From the NCBI RefSeq assembly GCF_000496755.2, contig NZ_AYKS02000034.1:1-40483 (forward strand): 40,483 nucleotides of DNA, given 5' to 3'. Position numbers and translations under genes: made by a program. Position 1 is the first letter of the stretch, and every line of letters begins with the position of its first letter. Shown here piece by piece: positions 30,795-39,881 of this stretch. The DNA comes from Serratia sp. DD3 (GTDB lineage Bacteria > Pseudomonadota > Gammaproteobacteria > Enterobacterales > Enterobacteriaceae). Under the pieces are notes generated by a model. The model ran no database searches. It worked only from the letters and a program-made list of their open reading frames with translations, and was not told where the DNA came from.

Positions 30795-33311
30795 CTAGTC
30801 ATCACTTAATTCCACTAGTAGAGTACAAAGCTCAGATATCTTTGCAAACGCCTGTTGAGGTGTGCCGCAGTAGTACACATAATTATCATCGTTACAATCC
30901 CAATCGGCTTGATTAAAACCCTCTAATTCATTAAGAACAGTAAAGTCGCAAAAGCGCAGAGTACTCTGCAATTCATATGGAAAAGGGGATGACCCATCGC
31001 GATAGAACAAAAGGCAATATTGGTTGCGACTGTAGGATATCTCTAACTCAAACTCCTGCTCATTTAAAAATAAGCCGTTGAAGGCCAAAAAAGATATATC
31101 CTCACCACTACGAACACTTTTATATTCTATTTTTTTGAAAGGTGCAGTATTTATTCTGCTATCTCTCAGCTCCAACTCTAGGAATTTGGAGTAAAGCTCG
31201 CTATGGTAGTGATTCCGTTGAGACTGGTGTAACAGAATGACTTCATCAGAAGTCCTCACAATAAAACCCTGATTGCTAAGCCCTATTAGTTTAGGCTTAG
31301 CAATCAACATGAAACGCCAACCAAATGGGCATTCGGTCAACGCCTTAGTACAAATAGCTTCTAGTCCCCCTCTTAAGTCAGATGGATCAAAAGCGGGATC
31401 ATCAAGCACATCTTTGACATACTGTTGTTGCTGATTCCACGAGTCATTAGGCTGCAAAGAGAGCCTCATAAATCGTCGCCAAGAATTGTCACGAGCCATG
31501 TTATTGTTAAATGTACGAGTACTGAGCAGATTAAATCGATTTGCACTGGATCTTGTGAGATAATCACCTTTTGAAAGAACAGCTCTTTCCCAAGCATAAT
31601 TAATAATACTTCTACGGAGTCCAATTTCAGTAAAAACTACAGAACCACACATGGCGTAGTATTTGAATTTCTGAAAGTAGCTTTCATTAGCATCCTGCCA
31701 TTCAACATTACCCTGTTCATAAAAATAGTCGACAATTCCACTAAATTTTAATGCAAAACCAATCTGCCCCCTGAAAAACTCATGACATTCCAGTTCAATA
31801 ATAGCTGTACTCCACTCAGAGGTTTTCATAATTAGATGAGCTTTCAGTCTCTCTTCAAATATTTGAACAGTAAGGAAACCTTTTATTTGCACATCATTAA
31901 TTAGCAAATTCAAAATATTGCCATCCATTTTGGCCAACTCACTGATAGACAGCAATGCCTTATGGTAATCATCTATAGTGTTAAAAATAGTGTTCTCAGT
32001 GAGGTTGAAAACGACTCGCATCCAAGACAATAATTCAGAGCCCATTTTACCATTACCCACCCCGGCATAAAAAGCATGAAATCTCAGTTTTTCTGCAAAG
32101 CTTGAGTTGTTGGTGATAATTTTCTTGAATATAGCATCTTCATCGTAGTACTTATTTTTTTCCAGATACCTCGATACACCTGAGCATAAAGTGGAATTAC
32201 CCTGCAAAACATCCAATTGTGCTATTAAATTAATGATTAGTTGTTGGGATAGATCCCCATTTTGCTCATACTCCATCAGGGATAATTGATTGACTCTACC
32301 GCCTAAACCAAATAGCCGTTGCTGCAAAATATAACTTCCTCTTGAATCCTTCAGCATCAGAAAGTTGGCAACACTCAGGGCAATAAAGTTCATCAGTTCA
32401 TCATCGAACGTGTCATCTTTCGTTGCAACGTTTCGGTAGCACCAGAACAAATCCGTCCAATCCGTATCAATCTTATGAATGAAATACTCATAGCAAGATA
32501 CAGGCGCATCCTTAAAACACAATCGATACTCCGGCCATTCCCCGGTAAATGACTTAATTATTTTTTCCAGTCTCGCCTTAAAATTTTCAAAATCCGTCAG
32601 AGGTTTTCCTCTAGCATTCATTTTTATGTAGAGATCATCCGTAAGTTTAAACTCAGCAAGATTCAGAAATCGAAATGTAATGATTGGGTATTCTCTATCT
32701 GTCAGCTTGTCAAAATAATCTGTGTTCTCAGAAAATTGGCGATGAATCGCATCCAGCATCGTCAACATTGAACGAATAGTAGGATCATTTTCCCATGACA
32801 AATAAAACCACGCCTTGTCTTTGATCGTTTTACTCAAACACTCGGCACCGTACTCCCTTAATAACGTACTGAAATCGATATCATTAGTGACCAACGCATT
32901 ACAAAACTCTCTCGAACTGCTCCGCGTTTCATAGGTAAAGTGGGAGCATCCTCCCGTACTCAATACCTGCCGGAATGACTCTACCTGATCGGAAATTTGT
33001 GCAAGATACCAGTGTAGTAAGAAAAGTGTCGTCAATCTTTGCTGACCGTCCAACGGTATAAAGCAATCCCGACCATTAACATTATCAGTCACACTTCCAT
33101 AAACAAAATCCAAATCCCTGAAAGGTTCTCCCTTCTCCAGATAGTCGTGCAAAGCCTGCAGAAAAGTTTCCCGAACCTCTTGGGCTTCGCCTCTCCCTTG
33201 AGCATAATCCCGTTGGATAATAGGGATCTCTACCTTCATGTTCTTTTGTTCAAACAACTGATAAAAACTGAGTCGTTCACCCGAGCTTGTATTGTTTTTT
33301 TCATCACTCAT
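30795..33311 (-). CDS. DUF262 protein with long unassigned C-terminus
   Basis: An 838-aa protein. The N-terminal DUF262 domain shows IIQRDYAQG (31-39) and DGQQRLTT (88-95), the ParB/Srx-like nucleotide-binding and hydrolysis motifs of GmrS-type restriction proteins, then DDLYIKMNARGKPLTDFENF, also typical. Residues about 330-838 are long and mainly helical, and no DUF1524 H-N-H motif was seen. The start ATG lies within the end of the upstream DUF262-DUF1524 gene (8-nt overlap), so the two are translationally coupled. In GmrSD-type type IV systems, which attack DNA with modified cytosine, one domain binds or hydrolyses nucleotide and the other cuts. A pair in which only one partner keeps the nuclease domain is consistent with a two-subunit restriction enzyme. 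The gene is AT-rich. Confidence 0.82.
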   Translation of the reverse strand: MSDEKNNTSSGERLSFYQLFEQKNMKVEIPIIQRDYAQGRGEAQEVRETFLQALHDYLEKGEPFRDLDFVYGSVTDNVNGRDCFIPLDGQQRLTTLFLLHWYLAQISDQVESFRQVLSTGGCSHFTYETRSSSREFCNALVTNDIDFSTLLREYGAECLSKTIKDKAWFYLSWENDPTIRSMLTMLDAIHRQFSENTDYFDKLTDREYPIITFRFLNLAEFKLTDDLYIKMNARGKPLTDFENFKARLEKIIKSFTGEWPEYRLCFKDAPVSCYEYFIHKIDTDWTDLFWCYRNVATKDDTFDDELMNFIALSVANFLMLKDSRGSYILQQRLFGLGGRVNQLSLMEYEQNGDLSQQLIINLIAQLDVLQGNSTLCSGVSRYLEKNKYYDEDAIFKKIITNNSSFAEKLRFHAFYAGVGNGKMGSELLSWMRVVFNLTENTIFNTIDDYHKALLSISELAKMDGNILNLLINDVQIKGFLTVQIFEERLKAHLIMKTSEWSTAIIELECHEFFRGQIGFALKFSGIVDYFYEQGNVEWQDANESYFQKFKYYAMCGSVVFTEIGLRRSIINYAWERAVLSKGDYLTRSSANRFNLLSTRTFNNNMARDNSWRRFMRLSLQPNDSWNQQQQYVKDVLDDPAFDPSDLRGGLEAICTKALTECPFGWRFMLIAKPKLIGLSNQGFIVRTSDEVILLHQSQRNHYHSELYSKFLELELRDSRINTAPFKKIEYKSVRSGEDISFLAFNGLFLNEQEFELEISYSRNQYCLLFYRDGSSPFPYELQSTLRFCDFTVLNELEGFNQADWDCNDDNYVYYCGTPQQAFAKISELCTLLVELSDD

Positions 33312-35067
33312 TTTCTTCTCCTTCAGGTAAATACTCCTTCAAGACTCGACATATTTCCATCAGATAATCCTTAGCATCCAACTCTGTCCAGTGCATAAAC
33401 TCGGTTACAGACTGACTGTAATATTTTAAAAAGACGTTCTTAGTACAAATAGGGACAAAAATCCCATGCTTATCATTGTCTATGATGCGTTCACGTTTGA
33501 TCGTAAACAGCGCATTTTTGTAGCTTCGGTTGGTTGAATGGTCTAACAGAGCTAGGTTGCCTAGTTGGTTTACCCAAGATACTTCACCTTGCTCGAAGTA
33601 ACTGACAACTTCAGTGTAGAATGTGCCAAATTCATCATCACCGATACGATCCTGAGCTAACAGTTCAACTGCCTTGACAGCATACTTTTTCTCCTTTTCC
33701 AATGAAGCATCTTTAAAACGGCTTCCATTAAAATAATTTTTAATATCCGTTAGCCATTCCAAGCGAGCAGTACCAGTAGGAGTCAAGCCGGTTTGCGATC
33801 TAATATGTTCAATATCCCATTTTTCTTGCTTATAACGATCAAAAGGAAAACGAATGTCAGCTTCTTTAGTAGACAATAATGTTTGAATATTGAATAACAG
33901 GAGCAACTTTTTGATGCGTAAGTCGCTATACTCAAGCTCTTCCAATGTAGTGGCACAATTAACTTGTCGGCGGATGCGATCTTTTAAATAGTTTTTGAAA
34001 TCCGTTTTCGTTGAACCCAAACGTTCCGATTCAGCCTTTAACTCAGCAACTTTTTCACCGCAATCCACTAAGAAACCGATCAAGTGGTACAGCTCTCGGT
34101 CATGAAACCATTCATCAAAGGTTAGGAAATAACGTTTAACCCCTTGCCAAAGATTTTCAATAACGACCGTACCAGCTTTGAAATCTTCATGAAATTTATG
34201 GAATGTGAAAAATGCCTCGTCACTAGACTTTTTCCTCTTCATTAAATCGAAGATGTATTCAATCCGAGTTGAATAACGCTTGCTTGAATCGCTGATAAAA
34301 TACCAGAATGCAGGCTCCTGCAGCCTCTTTTCTATAGCATCCCATTCAGTTGCAATCTGCAACTGCTTCAATCTCGCTTGGTCACTATAAAAGTGGTTTT
34401 GTTGCAAAAATAGTGCTTTAACCAACTCAGCATTGGTCAGAGGAATCTTACCAATATTAATACGGGAAAAAACATCAATGGCATAATCATTATTAGCGCA
34501 CTCTTCACTTAAGTCATACCAAATCACCTTTACGGAGCGTTCATCAGGCGACTTGGCCAATAACGTCGCTAGCAACTTGTTATTGTCATTATAATCTTTT
34601 TCAGAGAACCAATTTTGAATAGCTTGGTATGCCTGAGCCATATGAAAAAAATCAATATTGTCAGTATCGGACTGCTCATGAATACTCTGTAAAAATGCTT
34701 CACATTTAGGGCGTGTCTCATAATGCAACGTATACAAGTTTTTTTTGTAAGCATCAGCCAAAGGCCGTCTTAGGTGCTCTTGCTCTAAAAAATACAAAAT
34801 AAGATAAAGCGTAGTTAACCTTTGCTGTCCGTCCACAACCTGCCAACGATCTTCCTCTCGAACCACAATCACAGGCTGAAGACAATAAAATGTAGAGTCG
34901 TTACCCCCAGCCAGTTGACTGAACTCCCAAATATCATCCAGTAGTTCCTTCACCTGGATAGCACCCCAGCGATACCCTCGCTGATAAGCGGGGATGTAAA
35001 ACGCTTCCCCTAAAACTTCATAGATGTTGCGGAGGCAAAGCTTCTCAGATGGTTGTGTCCTATCCAT
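33304..35067 (-). CDS. DUF262-DUF1524 protein (GmrSD-like restriction)
   Basis: A 587-aa protein from the ATG at 35065-35067; the frame opens at a GTG 21 codons earlier, with no better signal. The N-terminal DUF262 domain has IPAYQRGYRW (25-34) and DGQQRLTT (79-86), then DVFSRINIGKIPLTNAELVK. The C-terminal DUF1524 domain has the histidine-metal finger WDIEHIRSQ (D418, H421) and the LGNLALLDHSTNRSYKN block that supplies the Asn residues. This is the GmrSD arrangement in one chain: nucleotide-dependent sensor plus HNH-type nuclease. It is the first gene of a two-gene minus-strand operon and overlaps its DUF262 partner. The target is unknown; modified phage DNA is the usual one for the family. 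Confidence 0.87.
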   Translation of the reverse strand: MDRTQPSEKLCLRNIYEVLGEAFYIPAYQRGYRWGAIQVKELLDDIWEFSQLAGGNDSTFYCLQPVIVVREEDRWQVVDGQQRLTTLYLILYFLEQEHLRRPLADAYKKNLYTLHYETRPKCEAFLQSIHEQSDTDNIDFFHMAQAYQAIQNWFSEKDYNDNNKLLATLLAKSPDERSVKVIWYDLSEECANNDYAIDVFSRINIGKIPLTNAELVKALFLQQNHFYSDQARLKQLQIATEWDAIEKRLQEPAFWYFISDSSKRYSTRIEYIFDLMKRKKSSDEAFFTFHKFHEDFKAGTVVIENLWQGVKRYFLTFDEWFHDRELYHLIGFLVDCGEKVAELKAESERLGSTKTDFKNYLKDRIRRQVNCATTLEELEYSDLRIKKLLLLFNIQTLLSTKEADIRFPFDRYKQEKWDIEHIRSQTGLTPTGTARLEWLTDIKNYFNGSRFKDASLEKEKKYAVKAVELLAQDRIGDDEFGTFYTEVVSYFEQGEVSWVNQLGNLALLDHSTNRSYKNALFTIKRERIIDNDKHGIFVPICTKNVFLKYYSQSVTEFMHWTELDAKDYLMEICRVLKEYLPEGEENE

Positions 35068-35217
35068 TTCGGTTAAACTTCCCAGTATGTGGTTGCCAAA
35101 GTATTTAGCACTATAGCAGAGCGAATTCACGTTGGTACCGTCGACTGTTTCTACATCATAAAAAACCTATCGGTCAGTAAAGTATTGGCTTGAAAATGGT
35201 GCAATCGATCTTTTTCC

Positions 35218-35331
35218 CTATAACAGGGACATCTTTTTGTGGTGCGTCGAAGCTCGGGCAGATAACAGCGACTGACATCGTACCCTGAGGTCAGCAAACA
35301 TCCGTTTGAGACGCCGATTTTCATCCTCAAG
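35218..35331 (-). pseudogene. scrap of an IS3-type transposase OrfA
   Basis: A minus-strand frame without a start reads LEDENRRLKRMFADLRV and then degenerates to a TAG. The phrase L(E/R)-x-ENRRLK(R/K)M-(F/Y)-A-(D/E)L is the C-terminal coiled coil of IS3-type OrfA proteins. It belongs to a different IS from the intact copies in this window. Confidence 0.6.
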
Positions 35332-35573
35332 GTCCCAACCTAAATCTAACGAGCTCAAAAGTAAGAGCCAATTCATCTGTTAATGAAACGCCACGTATTG
35401 CTCAGCAGTGGGCTGAAGTCATCGAAGAGTGCCGTCAGGTTAGGGCTGGAAGTGCCGAGCGTCTGCGTATCGCCTTGTTGTTACCAACAATGCAAAGCTG
35501 GGTCTTCCGCAACCTAGGTGGAAGAAAAACAATGAAACTTTTTAGTTAACAAGGATCTAAGCTGTTTTAAGTT
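35332..35573 (+). other. further transposon debris between the DUF262 pair and the ISL3 fragment
   Basis: On the plus strand a frame from about 35382 reads NETPRIAQQWAEVIEECRQV before turning into unlike sequence and stopping at 35549. The phrase looks like the start of an IS accessory protein (IS66 type is possible) but is too short to assign. No other gene is visible here. Confidence 0.3.
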
Positions 35574-36119
35574 ATGGATAACGAGATGCCCTCACTTAAG
35601 ACACTTTTGCAGCTACCTTGTGGATGGCAATCCAGCCGACAAATTATTAGCTCTGATGGGCTCACCCTACATCTCCGTGCCACGCGTAAAACAGCGCAAT
35701 GCCCTGAATGTCTTCAGCGCAGCAGCTCTGTTCATAGTTGCCGTCGACGACGGAGACAGCATCTTCCATGCTCAGGCCAGACACTCTGGTTAATCTTTAC
35801 CGTCCGGCACTGGTACTGTCGTAACCCATCCTGTTCACGCAAGATCTTTGCTGAATCGCTGGCTCCCTTTGCTGGCCCACAACAGCAGTCTTCGACATTA
35901 CTGCAAAATATGCAGCATCAGTTGGGATTAATTGCCGGCGGAGAAGCAGGAAGACGAGCGGCAGTGGCATCAGGGATGCAGAATTGCGCAAAACGATGGG
36001 CTGGCTACCGGCACCGATTGCAACCAAATCCTGGTACTGCGTGTTGTGCCAGAGACACTACCAGGGTAAAAAACACTGCACACAGTAAAAAGGTAGCGTC
36101 GAATATATGCGTGGTGTGA
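35574..36119 (+). pseudogene. ISL3-family transposase, broken N-terminal fragment
   Basis: From ATG 35574 the frame shows MPSLKTLLQLPCGWQ, the zinc-ribbon C-P-E-C and a second pair in WYCRNPSCSRKIFAE, then LQNMQHQLGLIAGGEAGRRA, all in the order of ISL3-family transposases. From about residue 135 the sequence loses family likeness (frameshift or substitution), and the DDE domain is missing. The fragment is not functional. It ends about 57 bp before the regulator that opens the next operon. Confidence 0.7.
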
Positions 36120-36122
36120 AAT

Positions 36123-36142
36123 GATGTATAGTGATGCATAAT
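36123..36142 (+). promoter_or_regulatory. tandem 10-bp repeat, likely operator of the RHH regulator
   Basis: GATGTATAGT (36123-36132) is followed directly by GATGCATAAT (36133-36142); 8 of 10 bases match. One helical turn between repeats is usual for ribbon-helix-helix operators. The site lies 33 bp before the ATG of the RHH gene, overlapping the probable promoter, so autoregulation is likely. Confidence 0.5.
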
Positions 36143-36175
36143 GGTGCCAACAAAAAAACTGACGGAGACTAATTC

Positions 36176-36394
36176 ATGGCTCGCATCCCCATCAACGCTG
36201 ACAAGAAATCTGTCAGAACCTCAGTTATGCTATCTGAAGATGTTCATTCACAAGTACAAGCGCTAGCTGAGGCTAACCAGGTTTCGTCTGCATGGATCAT
36301 ACGCATGGCTGTACAATGTTTTCTAAATGAACATCATGGGAAATCACAGCTACTGTTACTTCGGTCCATCCGACAAGGTTCAGAATCACAATGA
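36176..36394 (+). CDS. ribbon-helix-helix (CopG/Arc-like) regulator
   Basis: A 72-aa protein. Residues about 12-55 fit the RHH fold: VRTSVMLSEDVHSQVQALAE, the strand plus first helix, then NQVSSAWIIRMAVQCFLNEH, the second helix. RHH proteins dimerise and bind DNA through the strand. The ATG has GGAG 9 nt upstream, and the stop overlaps the methyltransferase start as ATGA. A regulator at the head of an RM operon usually times methylase and nuclease synthesis (C-protein-like role), which is inferred here from position. A tandem repeat just upstream is its likely binding site. Confidence 0.75.
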   Translation: MARIPINADKKSVRTSVMLSEDVHSQVQALAEANQVSSAWIIRMAVQCFLNEHHGKSQLLLLRSIRQGSESQ

Positions 36395-37866
36395 GTAATG
36401 ACATCATCCTTCGTAAGCTGGAACGACTGCAGACTTCGGCAAAACCTCGTGTTTTGGACCTTTTTGCTGGCTGTGGTGGGCTATCCCTTGGCTTCGAAGC
36501 CGCTGGTTTCGAAATTCGCGGAGCAGTGGAGTTTGATCCCGAAGCAGCAAAGTCCCATGGCATAAATTTTCACAATGGCGCTGAAGAACATAGTACTCCT
36601 ATCGATATTACAAAAACTTCACCGACTGAGTTATGTTCTCAACTGGAGCTCGGTACTGTTTCAGATGCATTTGATGTAGTTATAGGGGGCCCGCCATGCC
36701 AAGCTTTTGCCCGTGTTGGCCGTTCTAAGTTACGTGAAATAGAAGAGCATCCAGAGGCATTTATTCATGATCCTCGAGCTCAGTTATATAAAAAATATTT
36801 AGAGTATGTTGATGCTTTCCAACCATTAGCTGTCCTCATGGAAAATGTACCCGATATACTGAATCATGGCGGACAAAACATTGCAGAAGAGACCTGCGAA
36901 GTTTTAGAAGCAAAAGGCTACATCTGTGGCTACACATTACTGAACGCCGCGTTTTATGGTGTTCCTCAGATGCGTGAACGTATGTTCTTGATTGCATATA
37001 GAAAAGAAATTTCTAGTGAAGTTTCTTTCCCAAAACCGACGAACTGGTTAGTGCTACCACCAGGGTATGAAGGCTCTCGCTCTGTTGCCCTTAAAACATT
37101 ACGCGGCCGCTTAGATGCAACACATTCATATATAGAACCGCCCGCAGCTTTAGATGATCTACCTTCAGTGGTTACCGCAAAAGATGCATTAGGTGACTTA
37201 CCAGAAATTAATGCTCGTGAATTACTAGCAACTGGGGCCATTTCACGTGGAGCTCGCCGTTTCGATACACCTGTCGACTATAGTACCAAGAAAGCATCCG
37301 CATATGCTGATCTAATGCGAAATTGGCCAGGGCATGAAGCCCCCACTGATGGTATAAGAGATCATGTAATTCGTTTTTTACCTCGAGATTATGAGTTATT
37401 TTCCCGGATGAGTCAGGGTGATCAGTATCCTGAAGCTTATGCACATGCTGTTAATATGTTTAAAGAACGTTTAGCTGCTGTGCAAACCAATGGAAAAAAA
37501 CTCATAGAGGGAACTGCCGAATACAAAGCATTATGGGACTCAATTGTTCCGCCTTATGATGCTAGCAAATTTCCAAACAAATGGCGCAAAATGTGGGATA
37601 ACCAACCAGCACGAACACTTATGGCTCACTTAGGTAAAGACGGTTATAGTCACATTCACTATGATAGCAAGCAAGCACGAACGATCTCCGTACGCGAAGC
37701 GGCTCGTTTACAGTCGTTCCCTGATGGGTTCCGTTTCAGCGGTACAATGAACCCTGCATTCAAACAGATTGGAAATGCTGTTCCACCTTTACTAGCTAAG
37801 GCATTAGCTATGCACATGATGAAAACACTTAAAAATAAAGAAAAAGGTGCATCAGATGAGTCTTGA
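36391..37866 (+). CDS. DNA cytosine-5 methyltransferase
   Basis: A 491-aa C5-cytosine methyltransferase. Motif I is DLFAGCGGLSLGFE from residue 23, motif IV GGPPCQ with catalytic C103, motif VI MENVPDI with E151, motif VIII QMRERMFLIA, motif IX REAARLQSFPDGF from 435 and motif X QIGNAVPPLLAKAL. The region between VIII and IX (about 210-420) is the target-recognition part. It is longer than in Dcm-like minimal enzymes. It overlaps the RHH gene by 4 nt and the McrB-like gene by 11 nt. An orphan role is unlikely given the coupled McrB-like gene; this pairing recalls LlaJI/BsuMI-type systems. Because the partner is broken, the methylase may now act alone. Confidence 0.93.
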   Translation: MSNDIILRKLERLQTSAKPRVLDLFAGCGGLSLGFEAAGFEIRGAVEFDPEAAKSHGINFHNGAEEHSTPIDITKTSPTELCSQLELGTVSDAFDVVIGGPPCQAFARVGRSKLREIEEHPEAFIHDPRAQLYKKYLEYVDAFQPLAVLMENVPDILNHGGQNIAEETCEVLEAKGYICGYTLLNAAFYGVPQMRERMFLIAYRKEISSEVSFPKPTNWLVLPPGYEGSRSVALKTLRGRLDATHSYIEPPAALDDLPSVVTAKDALGDLPEINARELLATGAISRGARRFDTPVDYSTKKASAYADLMRNWPGHEAPTDGIRDHVIRFLPRDYELFSRMSQGDQYPEAYAHAVNMFKERLAAVQTNGKKLIEGTAEYKALWDSIVPPYDASKFPNKWRKMWDNQPARTLMAHLGKDGYSHIHYDSKQARTISVREAARLQSFPDGFRFSGTMNPAFKQIGNAVPPLLAKALAMHMMKTLKNKEKGASDES

Positions 37867-39520
37867 AGAACGACAACAAAAATTCCTAAGTGAAGTACAA
37901 AAACACTTTGGAGCTACAAAGGCTACCCGCACTAATAAGCTTTTCGGAGTATCTAATAGTGCAAAGATCGTTGAAGGGGGAATGCAGATTGGAGTGGCAA
38001 ACCTTCAAGCAGTCCGAGATGATGCTGAAGCTTTCATTATTGCGAGTGTTATGAAGTTTCCTCCAGAGGATGAGGTTTATTTTGCAATTCTCGTTCGTAA
38101 AGACAAAGCCAATTTTCTTACCCGTCTTGCCGATATGAAACGCCTAGGATTAGCTTGTAAAGCTACAGGTAAAGGGCAGGATGATGATAGTCAGGAGGAA
38201 TCAGACTCAAGCGAATCAGATAAAACTTTTAAATATAGTGACAGAAACAACTTAGTGTCGCTCTACTTAGCACAGGATGGGCAACTCTGGATGCGTAATG
38301 CTGGCTTCTGGAACAGTCTAAATTTTGATCTTTCTCAATACGAACCCGCTGTAACAATAGATGAGATTGTTATTGCTCTGCATCCCCCTACAGCTTCTGC
38401 TAGACGTAGTTTACTAGCAAGAGAATTTATCGGATGGCTCGGTACACTTGTAGGTAGGGGAAAAATTCGCGAACTAACAGTATGGCATGATGTAGTGGCA
38501 TTGAAACCTTCAATGCTCCGCATGCCTTCATCCGTGTCAATCAACGAGATCGAGGACTCTGTTAAAACTCTAGGAGGACACTATCCGAATGGAGAAGTAA
38601 GGCGCTTTCATGCAGCACTAAACTTCCTCGATCATAAACATTTCGTAATACTTTCTGGTTTGTCAGGCACAGGGAAAACACAACTTGCATTGAAATATGC
38701 AAGAGCTGTTCATGGACTAAAAAATAGTGAAGATATTGACCCTTTGCTCTTTGAATGCCCAATTCGACCGGAATGGACTGATCCTACAGGTCTAACAGGT
38801 TATTACGACGTACTGACAAACCGATATGTTGTGCCGACCTTTCTTGAGGCAGTTTTAGTTGCGACTGCACATCGTGAATCCCCAGTATTTGTTGTACTTG
38901 ATGAGATGAACTTAGCCCGAATAGAATATTATTTCTCCGATGTACTATCCTGCATGGAAACTGGAGGGAGCCTTCAGTTACATTCTAATAATGTCCCCCT
39001 GGAAGGCAGCACAGGAACTAGCATCCGTGCGGAATTACCGTTGCCAACAAATCTTTTCATAATTGGTACCATTAATGTTGATGAAACAACTAACCCAATT
39101 AGTGACAAGGTATTGGATAGGGCATCTGTAATCGATATGTCTACTGTAGATACTTCGGGTTTCTTAACACTACTAGCGACTCGTTATCCAAATCTTCGCA
39201 CTGCATGTGCGATATCGGAACCTAAACTAACAGAAATCCATGAAATAATGCAGCAGTATGGGCTTGGATTTGGCTACCGACTCATAGAGGAATTCGTTCG
39301 TTATCACGCATTTAACATTGAACATATTAAGATAGAATCTTCAGATGTTACAGACCAGCTCTTAGTACAAAAAGTTCTAGTTAAATTACGTGGAGCCGAA
39401 CGGCAACGCCAACTACTCAAAAGCCTCGAGAAAATTTGCGAAGGATTGCCTCAAGCACAATCCTATATTCGAAAATTATTAAGTGATCTAGACGATTTTG
39501 GCTCTTTCCAAGCGATGTGA
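37856..39520 (+). CDS. McrB-like AAA+ restriction ATPase, 3' end cut by an IS3 element
   Basis: 554 codons from ATG 37856 (AAGGTG 7 nt upstream; a GTG three codons earlier is possible). The N-terminal half (about 1-250) is a target-recognition-like region. The AAA+ module has Walker A GLSGTGKT (268-275), the McrB-type IRPEWTDPTGLTGYYD, Walker B LDEMNLARIEYYFSDVL (D349/E350) and sensor GTINVDETT, as in McrB-type NTPases that drive an McrC-like nuclease. The frame ends ...FGSFQAM and its stop TGA (39518-39520) is the first three bases of the IS3 element, so the natural C-terminus is lost; how much is unknown. Any McrC-like or second methylase gene would lie beyond the IS, outside the window. 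Related enzymes occur in LlaJI and BsuMI RM systems. Confidence 0.88.
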   Translation: MSLEERQQKFLSEVQKHFGATKATRTNKLFGVSNSAKIVEGGMQIGVANLQAVRDDAEAFIIASVMKFPPEDEVYFAILVRKDKANFLTRLADMKRLGLACKATGKGQDDDSQEESDSSESDKTFKYSDRNNLVSLYLAQDGQLWMRNAGFWNSLNFDLSQYEPAVTIDEIVIALHPPTASARRSLLAREFIGWLGTLVGRGKIRELTVWHDVVALKPSMLRMPSSVSINEIEDSVKTLGGHYPNGEVRRFHAALNFLDHKHFVILSGLSGTGKTQLALKYARAVHGLKNSEDIDPLLFECPIRPEWTDPTGLTGYYDVLTNRYVVPTFLEAVLVATAHRESPVFVVLDEMNLARIEYYFSDVLSCMETGGSLQLHSNNVPLEGSTGTSIRAELPLPTNLFIIGTINVDETTNPISDKVLDRASVIDMSTVDTSGFLTLLATRYPNLRTACAISEPKLTEIHEIMQQYGLGFGYRLIEEFVRYHAFNIEHIKIESSDVTDQLLVQKVLVKLRGAERQRQLLKSLEKICEGLPQAQSYIRKLLSDLDDFGSFQAM

Positions 39521-39581
39521 TCTTACCCAGCAATAGTGGACACGGCACTAAGTGAGTAAACTCTTAACCCAGAGGTGACTC

Positions 39582-39881
39582 ATGACTAAAACATCAACAA
39601 CGAAAAACAAGCCCCGTAAACAACATACGCCCGCCTTTCGTGACGAAGCACTTAAGCTCGCCCAACGTATTGGGGTGGCCGCCGCTGCGCGAGAACTCGG
39701 TCTGTATGAATCGCAAATCTACGCTTGGCGTACTAAGCAACAGCAAAACCTATCTGCTTCTGAGCGTGAACAGACTCTTGCTACTGAAAATGCCCGCTTA
39801 AAGCGCCAATTAGCCGAACGTGATGAAGAGTTGGCTATTCTCCAAAAGGCCGCGACATACTTCGCGAAGCGCCTGAAATGA
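39582..39881 (+). CDS. IS3-family transposase OrfA, copy 2
   Basis: A 99-aa HTH plus coiled-coil protein, identical in translation to the copy-1 OrfA. It is preceded by GAGGTGA and overlaps orfB by 4 nt. With the McrB-like gene's frame closed 62 bp upstream, transcription entering from the RM operon could raise its expression. Confidence 0.93.
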   Translation: MTKTSTTKNKPRKQHTPAFRDEALKLAQRIGVAAAARELGLYESQIYAWRTKQQQNLSASEREQTLATENARLKRQLAERDEELAILQKAATYFAKRLK

